DNA from: DATIJP01 sp964569185
GTDB lineage: Bacteria; Chlamydiota; Chlamydiia; Chlamydiales; Rhabdochlamydiaceae
Length of the DNA: 23,663 nt
Direction: 5' to 3'
Assembly (NCBI GenBank): GCA_964569185.1
Contig: CAZMTP010000023.1
Location: forward strand, 1-23,663
Positions 1 to 7,212 of the stretch are shown here, one piece after another. How positions within the stretch are numbered: the stretch's first letter is position 1; each line of letters opens with the position of its first letter. The notes below the pieces were generated by a model. That model had not been told where the DNA came from and did not search any database. It saw only the letters and a list, made by a program, of their open reading frames with translations. Made by a program: the position numbers and the translations under genes.

Positions 1-1202
1 GCTTTTGCAGGGTGTTTTATACGGGCTAGGTTGAGTTGTATGGAAGCTAGTAGGCAAAAAATGGCCCCTATAATCAGGACAAAGACTGCGCTTGAAGAGG
101 AGCAGAGCAGGGAACCGATACAGGGAGCAATACAGCCGCGCAATCCTGCTGTAAGTACATTGACGCTGCTATAAAGCGAGCTTTCCTCTTTTCCAGAAAA
201 GAGAGGACCTGAAAGATGCCAGCTGAGTTCACTTCCCGCCTGCATCACACCATAAATGATATAGGCAAAATAGATCCAAAATAGCTGGAATTCTGCAAAA
301 AGTAGAAAAAGCGGGAAAAGGCAAGCTAAAAAAGTCACAATAGAGCTTAGGCGATAGAGGCTGATCTTGCCAAAAAGGGTGGCCCAAGGCCTGCTGGTGA
401 GTGTGAATCCGACTCCTTTGCATAACGCGATGGCAATGGCAAATTCTGTATAAGATAGATTAAGAAAATCGACAAAAAAGAGTGGCAGGGCAGGTTGCAT
501 GATCATCAGGCCGCCACCTCCCAGCATAAATCCTAATTGAAAACGGGCAAAATCGGGCCTGCTTTTGAGTAATGTCCAGCTATTTTTCCATGGCTTAAAG
601 AGGAGGTTTTTAAAAGGTTCTTTTGGAGGTACAATGCTACTTTTATCGATAGGGATGCGCCACTGGAAAAAAAGACCGCCCAAACTTAAAAGAGCAGTAG
701 CCGGAAAAAGGTAGCGCCATATTTGAATATTGTCATCTAAGAGCTTTCCAAAAAGCAGTGGCAACACCATGCCGATGCCATAAGAGAGTGAAAGTCCGAA
801 AGAAAATACCTTTTCCCGTGTTGTATTTGGGAGATTGATTTTTAAAATTTCCATCCAGGCGGGCTTAATGCCGCGCATAAAGAGCATGTAGAGCGCCCCT
901 GAAAAAATGATAAACCAGGGTTGATCGATCCATGGGAAAAAACAGAAAGGAAAATGGGCCAGAATGCCCGCAAGGATCACATTAGAGCGCAAGCGATCTG
1001 GCCGTTTATGGACCAGCGCGCTCCAGTAAATAGAAAAGAGAGAGACAGCGGGTTTCAGTGCAATCAAGATGCCCACTTGAAGTGGTGTGGCATGCAGATC
1101 TTTATACAGAATAAAAACAAGCATTCCATAGATGGCCCAGAAAGGCGCATTGAAAAGGCTTGTGAGAAGATAGGCCTGTTTGGTCTTTTTTTGGTCACTC
1201 AC
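1..1202 (-). CDS. MFS-type membrane transporter (C-terminus cut by the window edge)
   Basis: Reading the minus strand from a GTG at 1202-1200 gives an uninterrupted frame of 400 codons to the window edge. The protein begins MSDQKKTKQAYLLTSLFNAP and is very hydrophobic, with about eleven membrane-spanning stretches. The polar loop after helix 6 (around IDKSSIVPPKEPFKN) and the two-halved layout are typical of the Major Facilitator Superfamily. The late segment with GSELSWHLSGPLFSGKEESS and LTAGLRGCIAP resembles a family of uncharacterised bacterial MFS proteins. The GTG overlaps the secA stop codon by four bases (GTGA), which supports this start and suggests translational coupling. The substrate cannot be told from sequence. 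An ATG-only or complete-ORF search misses this gene. Family assignment is fairly sure; function is unknown. Confidence 0.85.
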   Translation of the reverse strand, partial: MSDQKKTKQAYLLTSLFNAPFWAIYGMLVFILYKDLHATPLQVGILIALKPAVSLFSIYWSALVHKRPDRLRSNVILAGILAHFPFCFFPWIDQPWFIIFSGALYMLFMRGIKPAWMEILKINLPNTTREKVFSFGLSLSYGIGMVLPLLFGKLLDDNIQIWRYLFPATALLSLGGLFFQWRIPIDKSSIVPPKEPFKNLLFKPWKNSWTLLKSRPDFARFQLGFMLGGGGLMIMQPALPLFFVDFLNLSYTEFAIAIALCKGVGFTLTSRPWATLFGKISLYRLSSIVTFLACLFPLFLLFAEFQLFWIYFAYIIYGVMQAGSELSWHLSGPLFSGKEESSLYSSVNVLTAGLRGCIAPCIGSLLCSSSSAVFVLIIGAIFCLLASIQLNLARIKHPAK

Positions 1203-4153
1203 ATCTTTACCATATCGTCTTCATCCAAAAGGGAGAGATCGATGAGCGGTAGCATTGAGGGAGCTTCTTTTTTTTGTTTTTTTGTGTCGGCTAGTTTTAA
1301 TTTTCTAGGCTCTGGTTCAGGCAGCACCATTTCAAATTTAAAGAGGGCGTGGGCAATTTCAGTTTTCATCCTTTGGCTTAAGTCGGCAAAAAGCTGGAAT
1401 GCCTCATGTTTAAATTCGAGAAGTGGATCTTTGTTTCCAATAGAGCGCAAATGGATCTCTGTGCGTAAATGGTCGATATAGAGCAGGTGCTCTTGCCAGA
1501 GACGATCGATGCTGCGTACTAGAAGATTGCAAATCACCTCATAGACTATGTTAACTGCGATAATCTCTTGTGAAGATTTTAATGCTTTTTTAGCTTTCTC
1601 TATTCCTTCAATTTGAAGGGAGATTTTTTTCTTAAATGCAGCAATGATCTTGTCTGCTGTCATTTTTTCAATCTGCTCTACTGTCAAATAGTCATTGTCA
1701 TATTCGTGTAGATCGAAATTGAGCGGGAAATGGGTCACAAGCCACTGACAATAACCGCGCGGATTCCAGCCTCCTTCAACAGTGCGGCTGACAAAAAATT
1801 GGCGGGTGATCGAACTGCATAACCCCTCTAGAATCTCTTCTACAAGGAGAACAGGATTTTGGGTATGAAGCACATCATTGCGGAAAGAGTAGACCTCTGC
1901 GCGCTGTTTGTTCATCACATCATCATATTCTAGCGTATGTTTGCGGATAGTGTAATTGCGCTGTTCGACCCGTTTTTGCGCTGTTTCAATCGATTTATTC
2001 AACACTTTTGCAGCAATCGGTTCGCCTTCAGGAGGGCGGAAACGTTGTAAAAATGTGGTGATGCGCGGGGATGTGAAAAGACGCATCAGGGCATCTTCGA
2101 AAGAGACATAAAATTTCGAAGAGCCTGGATCGCCGAGACGTGCGCTACGGCCACGCAATTGACGGTCGATACGCCGTGATTGGTGGCGCGTGGTGCCGAT
2201 CACATGCAAGCCGCCACATTCTTTAGCGCCCTCTTTTAATTTAATATCTGTTCCGCGGCCTGCCATATTAGTGGCTACAGTGATCGCTGCTTTTTTGCCT
2301 GCTTCTGCAATAATTTCCGCTTCATTGGCATGGTGCCTCGCATTAAGCACAGTATGTTCAAGTTTGTTTTGTCTCAAAATACGCGAGAGTTTTTCAGAGA
2401 TTTCAACCGATTCCGTTCCGATGAGGATGGGGCGGCCTTTGCCATGGATCTCTTTAATATCTTTAATAAGCGCATTATATTTTTCCCGCTCAGTCATATA
2501 GATTTCATCATCGGCGTCTTTGCGGACACAAGCACGATGCGTCGGAATGGCAAGCACATCGATCTTATAGATCTCTTTAAATTCATTGGCCTCTGTCATC
2601 GCTGTTCCCGTCATGCCCGAGAGCTTTTTGTACATGCGGAAATAATTCTGCAGCGTGATAGTGGCGTAGGTCTGTGTTTCGCCTTGGATTTTGACCCCTT
2701 CTTTTGCTTCGATCGCTTGATGGAGTCCATCAGAGAAACGGCGGCCCGGCTGAGGACGGCCCGTATTCTCGTCGATGATTACAATTTTGCCTTCTTCCAC
2801 AATGTAATCCACATCTTTTTCCATCAAAAGATGGGCGCGGAACATCTGGCGTAAATTATGCGCTTTTTCTTTCCTTTTGGCGTCTTCTTCGCGGAGGCGC
2901 ACCTTCTGCTCTAATTTTTCTTTTTCATCGAACTGCTGATTTTCATCGACTTTGGCATATTCATGGCCTAAGTCCATCATCGTAAAATCATTGTCAGAGG
3001 TAGAAGAATCAAGGGCACACCAGGTATGGATGCCTTTATCAGTAAGCTCATATTCGTTTGCTCTTTCATCCACAATGATACACAGTTCAGCAAGCGCTTT
3101 GAGACGCTCTTCTTTGTTGGGTTCAGCGTAATAATAGGTATCCCATTTTTCAATTTCAGAGCGCAGATCAGGATTTTCACGAATCCGTTTTAGAATCTTA
3201 TTGCGTGGCGTCCCTTTGTTCACAAGCCAGAATTTGCGATAGGCCTCTTTGACTTCTGCCTCTTCTTCTTTACCAAGTTTTTTCTTTTCAGCCGTCTCTT
3301 CTAAACGCTCATATTTTTCTAATACTTTTCTTGCATCTGTCGCTAAGCTATTGCACTCATCTCTTTGCGTGCGCACTAGAGCGGATACAGCTGCTTTAAG
3401 AGCATCATACATCTGTTTAGAATCATTGGTCGGACCAGAAATAATGAGCGGCGTTCTCGCTTCATCGATCAAAATCGAGTCCACTTCGTCGATAATGGCA
3501 AAGAAATGGCCGCGCTGTACCTGATCAGAAGCGCTTTGGGCCATCGAATTATCACGCAGATAATCAAAGCCAAATTCTGAGGCCGTTCCATAGACAATAT
3601 CAGATAAATAAAGCTGTTTTTTCAAGTGGGCGGGCGTGCTGTTGGTGAGCGCGCATACGCTTAATCCGAGCCACGTAAAAACAGAGCCGATCCACTCGCA
3701 GTCGCGTTGGGCCAGATAGTCGTTAACGGTCACCAGATGGACAGGCTGCCCAGAAAGCGCATTCAGATAGAGGGGCATGGCAGCTGTGAGCGTTTTTCCT
3801 TCGCCCGTCTGCATTTCAGCAATTGCGCCATAGTGCATCGCAATTGCACCTAAAATCTGCACGTCATAGGGGATCATGTCCCATTTCTGATTATATCCAG
3901 AAACATGGACCTCTGTTCCCCATAGCCGACGGCATGCATTTTTGACCACGCCATACGCTTCTGGTAGCAGCTGGTCTAACGTCTCTCCAGAGCTCAAGCG
4001 GGTACGGAATTCCTGCGTCTTCTGCTTAAGTTCTTCGTCGGAAAGCGCTTGAAAACGCTCTTCCCACTGATTGACCTGTTTGACGAGTTTGCTGTATTTA
4101 CTGAGGAGGCGGCCTTGAGAAGTGCCAAATAATTTCTTTAAAAGTCCAAACAT
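1199..4153 (-). CDS. secA: Preprotein translocase ATPase SecA
   Basis: This is the motor ATPase that drives unfolded preproteins through SecYEG, cycling between cytosol and inner membrane. The 984 residues contain Walker A (MQTGEGKT, about 115-122), the DEVDSILIDEAR Walker B region (about 222-233), the MTGTA motif, MAGRGTDIKL and the arginine-finger segment DRQLRGRSARLGDPG. A charged, coiled insert lies within the first nucleotide-binding/preprotein-binding region (about 260-400) and makes the protein longer than the ~900 residues of E. coli SecA. Long SecA proteins are known in Chlamydiae. The C-terminus is acidic and has no cysteines, so the zinc-binding SEC-C tail is absent. A good promoter lies 46-74 bases upstream of the ATG. 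An MFS gene follows with a 4-base overlap. Identification is certain. Confidence 0.98.
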   Translation of the reverse strand: MFGLLKKLFGTSQGRLLSKYSKLVKQVNQWEERFQALSDEELKQKTQEFRTRLSSGETLDQLLPEAYGVVKNACRRLWGTEVHVSGYNQKWDMIPYDVQILGAIAMHYGAIAEMQTGEGKTLTAAMPLYLNALSGQPVHLVTVNDYLAQRDCEWIGSVFTWLGLSVCALTNSTPAHLKKQLYLSDIVYGTASEFGFDYLRDNSMAQSASDQVQRGHFFAIIDEVDSILIDEARTPLIISGPTNDSKQMYDALKAAVSALVRTQRDECNSLATDARKVLEKYERLEETAEKKKLGKEEEAEVKEAYRKFWLVNKGTPRNKILKRIRENPDLRSEIEKWDTYYYAEPNKEERLKALAELCIIVDERANEYELTDKGIHTWCALDSSTSDNDFTMMDLGHEYAKVDENQQFDEKEKLEQKVRLREEDAKRKEKAHNLRQMFRAHLLMEKDVDYIVEEGKIVIIDENTGRPQPGRRFSDGLHQAIEAKEGVKIQGETQTYATITLQNYFRMYKKLSGMTGTAMTEANEFKEIYKIDVLAIPTHRACVRKDADDEIYMTEREKYNALIKDIKEIHGKGRPILIGTESVEISEKLSRILRQNKLEHTVLNARHHANEAEIIAEAGKKAAITVATNMAGRGTDIKLKEGAKECGGLHVIGTTRHQSRRIDRQLRGRSARLGDPGSSKFYVSFEDALMRLFTSPRITTFLQRFRPPEGEPIAAKVLNKSIETAQKRVEQRNYTIRKHTLEYDDVMNKQRAEVYSFRNDVLHTQNPVLLVEEILEGLCSSITRQFFVSRTVEGGWNPRGYCQWLVTHFPLNFDLHEYDNDYLTVEQIEKMTADKIIAAFKKKISLQIEGIEKAKKALKSSQEIIAVNIVYEVICNLLVRSIDRLWQEHLLYIDHLRTEIHLRSIGNKDPLLEFKHEAFQLFADLSQRMKTEIAHALFKFEMVLPEPEPRKLKLADTKKQKKEAPSMLPLIDLSLLDEDDMVKM

Positions 4154-4168
4154 AGTAATAATATCTTT

Positions 4169-4198
4169 AGGTAGCGTGCATTTTTCTTTAGTCTACCT
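4169..4198. repeat. Six-base perfect inverted repeat in the secA leader
   Basis: AGGTAG at 4169-4174 and CTACCT at 4193-4198 are perfect complements with an 18-base spacer. The right arm adjoins the secA -10 box, so the repeat straddles the predicted transcription start. It could be an operator, or chance in a short A/T-rich spacer. As an RNA hairpin it would only partly be transcribed. Confidence 0.3.
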
Positions 4199-4227
4199 AT
4201 TATACTTAAGATTGAAGAAAAAATCAA
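4199..4227 (-). promoter_or_regulatory. Sigma70-type promoter for secA
   Basis: On the minus strand TTGATT (4227-4222) and a perfect TATAAT (4204-4199) are separated by exactly 17 bases. Transcription would start near 4192 and leave a leader of about 40 bases before the secA ATG. No clear Shine-Dalgarno sequence precedes that ATG. The match is read directly; activity is inferred. Confidence 0.6.
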
Positions 4228-4270
4228 AATCCCTAAGTATGAGGTTTAGGACAGTATAGGGCATTTGGCT

Positions 4271-4642
4271 ATGAGAAGTCTCTGTTTTTTTCTTCTAATT
4301 TCAAATATTTGCTTTGCAGCAGTGCCGCAAGAGCAGGCGCTTGCGAACCCTGCGATGGCGGATGAACTGACTATTTTGGACGGGCTTATTTCGAGGACGC
4401 AGAAGCAGCTGGCGACTCAGATGCAGCTGAAAGATTTAATGATTCAATTTAAGGTGCAAAAGCAGCTTTTTACTAAGGGAAATCAGTCGAAAAAGCATGC
4501 TTTTGACATGGTCAAAACGGCCAGCAAGATTTTGGATATTCTTTCAAACGAGCAGTTAAAGCATCTTTTTTCCACCGACTATTTAGAGGAGCTTGCCCTA
4601 TTCAGCTCCATCGCCAACAAAGCAACGCCTGCTAAACCTTAA
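4271..4642 (+). CDS. Small secreted or periplasmic protein of unknown function
   Basis: The product has 123 residues. The first 15-16 (MRSLCFFLLISNICFA) form a short signal peptide with a hydrophobic core and a possible cleavage after CFA or CFAA. The mature part is hydrophilic and mostly helical, with Gln, Lys and Leu spaced as in a coiled or helical-bundle protein (SRTQKQLATQMQLKDLMIQF). It has no cysteines and no recognised motif. ATG at 4271 is preferred to the upstream in-frame TTG at 4265 because AGGG at 4258-4261 lies nine bases before the ATG but only three before the TTG. It lies divergent to secA and 97-106 bases before psd. CT700 holds a similar place between psd and secA in Chlamydia, but no homology to it can be claimed. 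The function is not recognised. Confidence 0.65.
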   Translation: MRSLCFFLLISNICFAAVPQEQALANPAMADELTILDGLISRTQKQLATQMQLKDLMIQFKVQKQLFTKGNQSKKHAFDMVKTASKILDILSNEQLKHLFSTDYLEELALFSSIANKATPAKP

Positions 4643-4657
4643 AAAAAGAATTGGACC

Positions 4658-4684
4658 CACAGAGAGAGCACAGAGGTCACAGAG
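4658..4684. repeat. CACAGAG short tandem repeat
   Basis: The heptamer CACAGAG occurs three times, starting at 4658, 4669 and 4678, in a spacer just after the small secreted protein gene. Two copies continue as CACAGAGGT and CACAGAGAT, giving a local nine-base period. Its composition is unlike the surrounding A/T-rich spacer. Confidence 0.6.
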
Positions 4685-4707
4685 ATCGGAAAGGGTTAAT
4701 TTTTTTC

Positions 4708-4721
4708 TTTTTTGCAAAAAA
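4708..4721. repeat. Self-complementary T6-GC-A6 palindrome upstream of psd
   Basis: TTTTTTGCAAAAAA is perfectly self-complementary and lies 27 bases before the psd ATG. There is no loop, so it would form a poor RNA hairpin. It may bend DNA, help end transcription of the small upstream gene, or mean nothing. Confidence 0.3.
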
Positions 4722-4748
4722 AGATTGTTTTAACGAAATTTGAAACAT

Positions 4749-5660
4749 ATGGAAATCCGTTATATTGACCGGGTAACGAAAAAAGAAGAGATCGAAAAAG
4801 TCTACGGAAAGTTCTTTATTCAATTTTTCTATGGCCATCACGCCTTTTCAAAGATATTTGCTTTTGCACTTAATCTCATCTGCAGAATCCCTTTTTTTTC
4901 GAGGCTTTATGGACGCATCCAGAAAAATGGGTTTAGTAAGCGGAAAATTAAGCCTTTTATCGAAGAATATCAGGTCGATGCCACAGAATTTTTAGAGCCT
5001 GTAAGCAGTTTTAATTCGTTTAACGATTTTTTCGTGCGCAAATTGCGGATGTCGACACGTCCCATGAATGAAGACATCGCTGTGGCAGTGCTGCCCGCAG
5101 ATGCGCGCTATCGCGTTTATGCAAATATCCATGGGAGCGATGGCTATCTTGTGAAAGGAAAAAAATTCTCCTTAGAAAAACTGCTAGACAATGCCACTTT
5201 GGCCCATAAATATCTCTATGGCGCGATGGTGTTTGCACGGCTCTGTCCTGTCGATTATCACCGTTTTCATTTTCCTTGCCACTGCGTGCCAAATGAATCG
5301 CGGCTCATCAATGGCGCTTTATTTTCAGTCAACCCCATGGCACTAAAAAGAAATATCGATATTGTCACTGAAAATAAGCGAATGATTACGGAATTGCAGA
5401 CCAAACATTTTGGCACGGTGCTTTATATTGAAGTGGGCGCTACGTATGTGGGTTCGATCTGTCAAACCTACACGCCAGGGCAGCACTACGCCAAAGGGGA
5501 CGAGAAGGGGTATTTTGAATTTGGCGGTTCGATGTTGATTCTGATTTTCCCGCCATTTCGCATTCAATTTGATCAAGATCTGCTAGACGCAACGCAAAGA
5601 GGGATTGAAGTGAAAGGACTTTTGGGGCAATCACTAGGAAGAGCGCTTAGTAGTCCATAA
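4749..5660 (+). CDS. psd: Phosphatidylserine decarboxylase proenzyme
   Basis: This inner-membrane enzyme decarboxylates phosphatidylserine to phosphatidylethanolamine. The 303-residue product carries FNDFFVRKL, PADARYR (catalytic Asp region), DYHRFHFP (catalytic His), KRNIDIVTENKR and VEVGATYVGSI, all typical of the family and close to the chlamydial enzyme. The self-cleavage site, LGST in E. coli, reads GGSM here. Ser261 would become the pyruvoyl group of the small alpha chain, leaving a ~42-residue C-terminal subunit. ATG 4749 is chosen. A TTG at 4740 is also in frame, but neither has a clear Shine-Dalgarno sequence. It is convergent with the next gene with an 11-base gap. Confidence 0.95.
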   Translation: MEIRYIDRVTKKEEIEKVYGKFFIQFFYGHHAFSKIFAFALNLICRIPFFSRLYGRIQKNGFSKRKIKPFIEEYQVDATEFLEPVSSFNSFNDFFVRKLRMSTRPMNEDIAVAVLPADARYRVYANIHGSDGYLVKGKKFSLEKLLDNATLAHKYLYGAMVFARLCPVDYHRFHFPCHCVPNESRLINGALFSVNPMALKRNIDIVTENKRMITELQTKHFGTVLYIEVGATYVGSICQTYTPGQHYAKGDEKGYFEFGGSMLILIFPPFRIQFDQDLLDATQRGIEVKGLLGQSLGRALSSP

Positions 5661-5671
5661 GCTATGCTCTA

Positions 5672-6550
5672 TCAGACCGGGAAAACTAATGTGAACTTTT
5701 TCCTTGTAAAAGCAATCGTAGGAAAATTTTGGTACACTTGATTAAACCAAGGAATTGCTGAAGTTAATCTTTCCCTGTTAGGAAATTCAGGCAATTCGCT
5801 GTTGATTTGTCTTGCTCTTTGTTGAAGAAGAGTTTCTGCAATTTGCATTTTATTTAAATAAGAGGCTTGCAATTTTTTGCTCCTGCATTTAAGACATGCC
5901 TGAGATAGTTTTGAAATACATAGGATGGCGCAGCCAAGTGTAAAAGCAACTTTTCCTAAAAGAAACACTGCTTCTAATACGTCTCTATCAGTGGATTGGG
6001 GACGCATAGCGAGCGTAGAAAATAATAATAAAAAAAGTCCACCATATATTAAAAAAAATCTAGGAGTAGTACATCTGTCTCTAAATTCAGGAAAAAAAAC
6101 GGGGGTGGTTGTCATCTGTTGTAATAATGCACAACAACTCTCATATGAATTCGCGCGATTGCCCAAATTGATTCGAGGTAAATTTAATTTTCTTGAAAGC
6201 TTATACAAATCTTCTCTCAATTTTACTATGTCTGACATAACAAGATATGAGTCTTCAGGTTTCCCAGAAAGTAGGGCCAGTTCGTTACTTTTAAAACTAA
6301 GTGTTTGATTTACAGCACGAAATGTCTGACAGACACAAGAAAGTTGAGGATTGAAAACAAATTGTGCGATTAAAAGAGTTGGATCTGTTAGCCGTTCTAA
6401 TGTGCTTAACGGAGATGTGGGTGCGTGCTTTGCAAAAAGTAAAGAAATGCAACACTTCCTTGAGTTTTTTGGTTTTTTTGTGCGCTCAACCCCGAGAAGA
6501 GAAATTGCTTCAGATTCTTTTATTTCATTTATAGAGATTGCATAACTCAT
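5672..6550 (-). CDS. Hypothetical two-helix membrane protein, possible accessory or effector gene
   Basis: The 292-residue protein is not recognised. It has two hydrophobic segments (about 164-181 and 192-212) joined by a short polar turn, an N-terminal half rich in Ser, Leu and Cys, and a basic, helical C-terminal part. Around residues 56-82, LTDPTLLIAQFVF followed by LSCVCQTFR loosely resembles the second half of an F-box (the LS.VC..FR ending). That resemblance is weak. Codon use is more A/T-rich than its neighbours, with runs such as AATAATAATAAAAAAAG on the plus strand. It sits between psd and nth, which are close neighbours in Chlamydia, so it looks inserted. A two-helix hairpin is also seen in chlamydial inclusion-membrane proteins, but in those the bilobed hairpin is usually longer. 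There is no signal peptide. Confidence 0.6.
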   Translation of the reverse strand: MSYAISINEIKESEAISLLGVERTKKPKNSRKCCISLLFAKHAPTSPLSTLERLTDPTLLIAQFVFNPQLSCVCQTFRAVNQTLSFKSNELALLSGKPEDSYLVMSDIVKLREDLYKLSRKLNLPRINLGNRANSYESCCALLQQMTTTPVFFPEFRDRCTTPRFFLIYGGLFLLLFSTLAMRPQSTDRDVLEAVFLLGKVAFTLGCAILCISKLSQACLKCRSKKLQASYLNKMQIAETLLQQRARQINSELPEFPNRERLTSAIPWFNQVYQNFPTIAFTRKKFTLVFPV

Positions 6551-6584
6551 ATTTTTATTAATGTTTTTTATTTTTTGAGTCTTA

Positions 6585-6613
6585 ATTGTACATCAATTCA
6601 TATAATTGTACAA
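6585..6613 (-). promoter_or_regulatory. Possible promoter for the hypothetical membrane protein gene
   Basis: On the minus strand TTGTAC (6613-6608) and TACAAT (6590-6585) are 17 bases apart. The element overlaps the end of nth and would give the downstream gene its own A-rich leader of about 28 bases. The -35 match is only partial, so confidence is low. Confidence 0.35.
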
Positions 6614-7212
6614 ATAGGGCACTGTGCGGCTTTATGGCCGCGCGCAGGGCAATACTTGCGGCCGCAGTAGATGATTTGTAGCGCTGTTTTGGCCCAGGAA
6701 CGTTTGGGAAATAACTTTTTTAGATCTTCTTCAATTTTTTTCACATTTTTACCTGTACTCAGGCCCCACCGTTTAGCCAAGCGATTGATATGGGTATCAA
6801 TCGGAAAAGCAGGTTGATGGAACGCTTGGGCCATCACAACGGAGGCTGTTTTATGTCCCACTCCAGGAAGAGATTCTAATTCTTCGAAAGTTTTTGGCAC
6901 TTTGCCCTGATGATGGTCGAGAAGATCTTTCGAGAGCTGCCAGATCGCTTTGGCTTTTTGGGGACTCAGGCCACAGGGTCGGATGATCGCCTGAATTTCT
7001 GCGACAGAGAGCTTCACCATCTGCTGCGGCGTTTTGGCTTTTGCAAAAAGATGGGGGGTGACTTTGTTCACTCTTTCATCGGTACAGCGTGCAGAAAGTA
7101 GCACAGCAATCAGCAATGTATAGGGACTGGTATGTTTTAAAGGAACTTGAGGATGGGGGAAGAGCTGATTGAGTGTTTTTTGGATTAAGGCTGCTTTTTC
7201 TTTGACGTTCAT
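6598..7212 (-). CDS. nth: Endonuclease III (DNA glycosylase/AP lyase)
   Basis: The enzyme removes oxidised pyrimidines and nicks the abasic site in base-excision repair. The 204 residues include the helix-hairpin-helix LESLPGVGHKTA with the catalytic Lys121 and the PIDTHINRLAKRWG stretch with catalytic Asp139. The end is unusual. Cysteines fall at 183, 188, 198 and 201, and the protein stops three residues later, whereas E. coli has a C-x6-C-x2-C-x5-C cluster. The fourth canonical cysteine is therefore absent, though Cys183 could substitute. The start is ATG at 7212, which overlaps the mnmE stop as ATGA. An in-frame TTG at 7224 is less likely. Confidence 0.95.
   Translation of the reverse strand: MNVKEKAALIQKTLNQLFPHPQVPLKHTSPYTLLIAVLLSARCTDERVNKVTPHLFAKAKTPQQMVKLSVAEIQAIIRPCGLSPQKAKAIWQLSKDLLDHHQGKVPKTFEELESLPGVGHKTASVVMAQAFHQPAFPIDTHINRLAKRWGLSTGKNVKKIEEDLKKLFPKRSWAKTALQIIYCGRKYCPARGHKAAQCPICTII

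Noticed and set aside
921..1481. 186-codon plus-strand open frame across the secA/MFS junction
   Set aside because: It is antisense to two convincing genes and its translation has no family-like features.
2330..2854. 174-codon plus-strand open frame inside secA
   Set aside because: It lies wholly opposite conserved SecA motifs, so it is a shadow of the coding strand.
4205..4270. Plus-strand promoter for the small secreted protein
   Set aside because: TTGAAG at 4212-4217 is a fair -35, but no acceptable -10 lies at the right distance.
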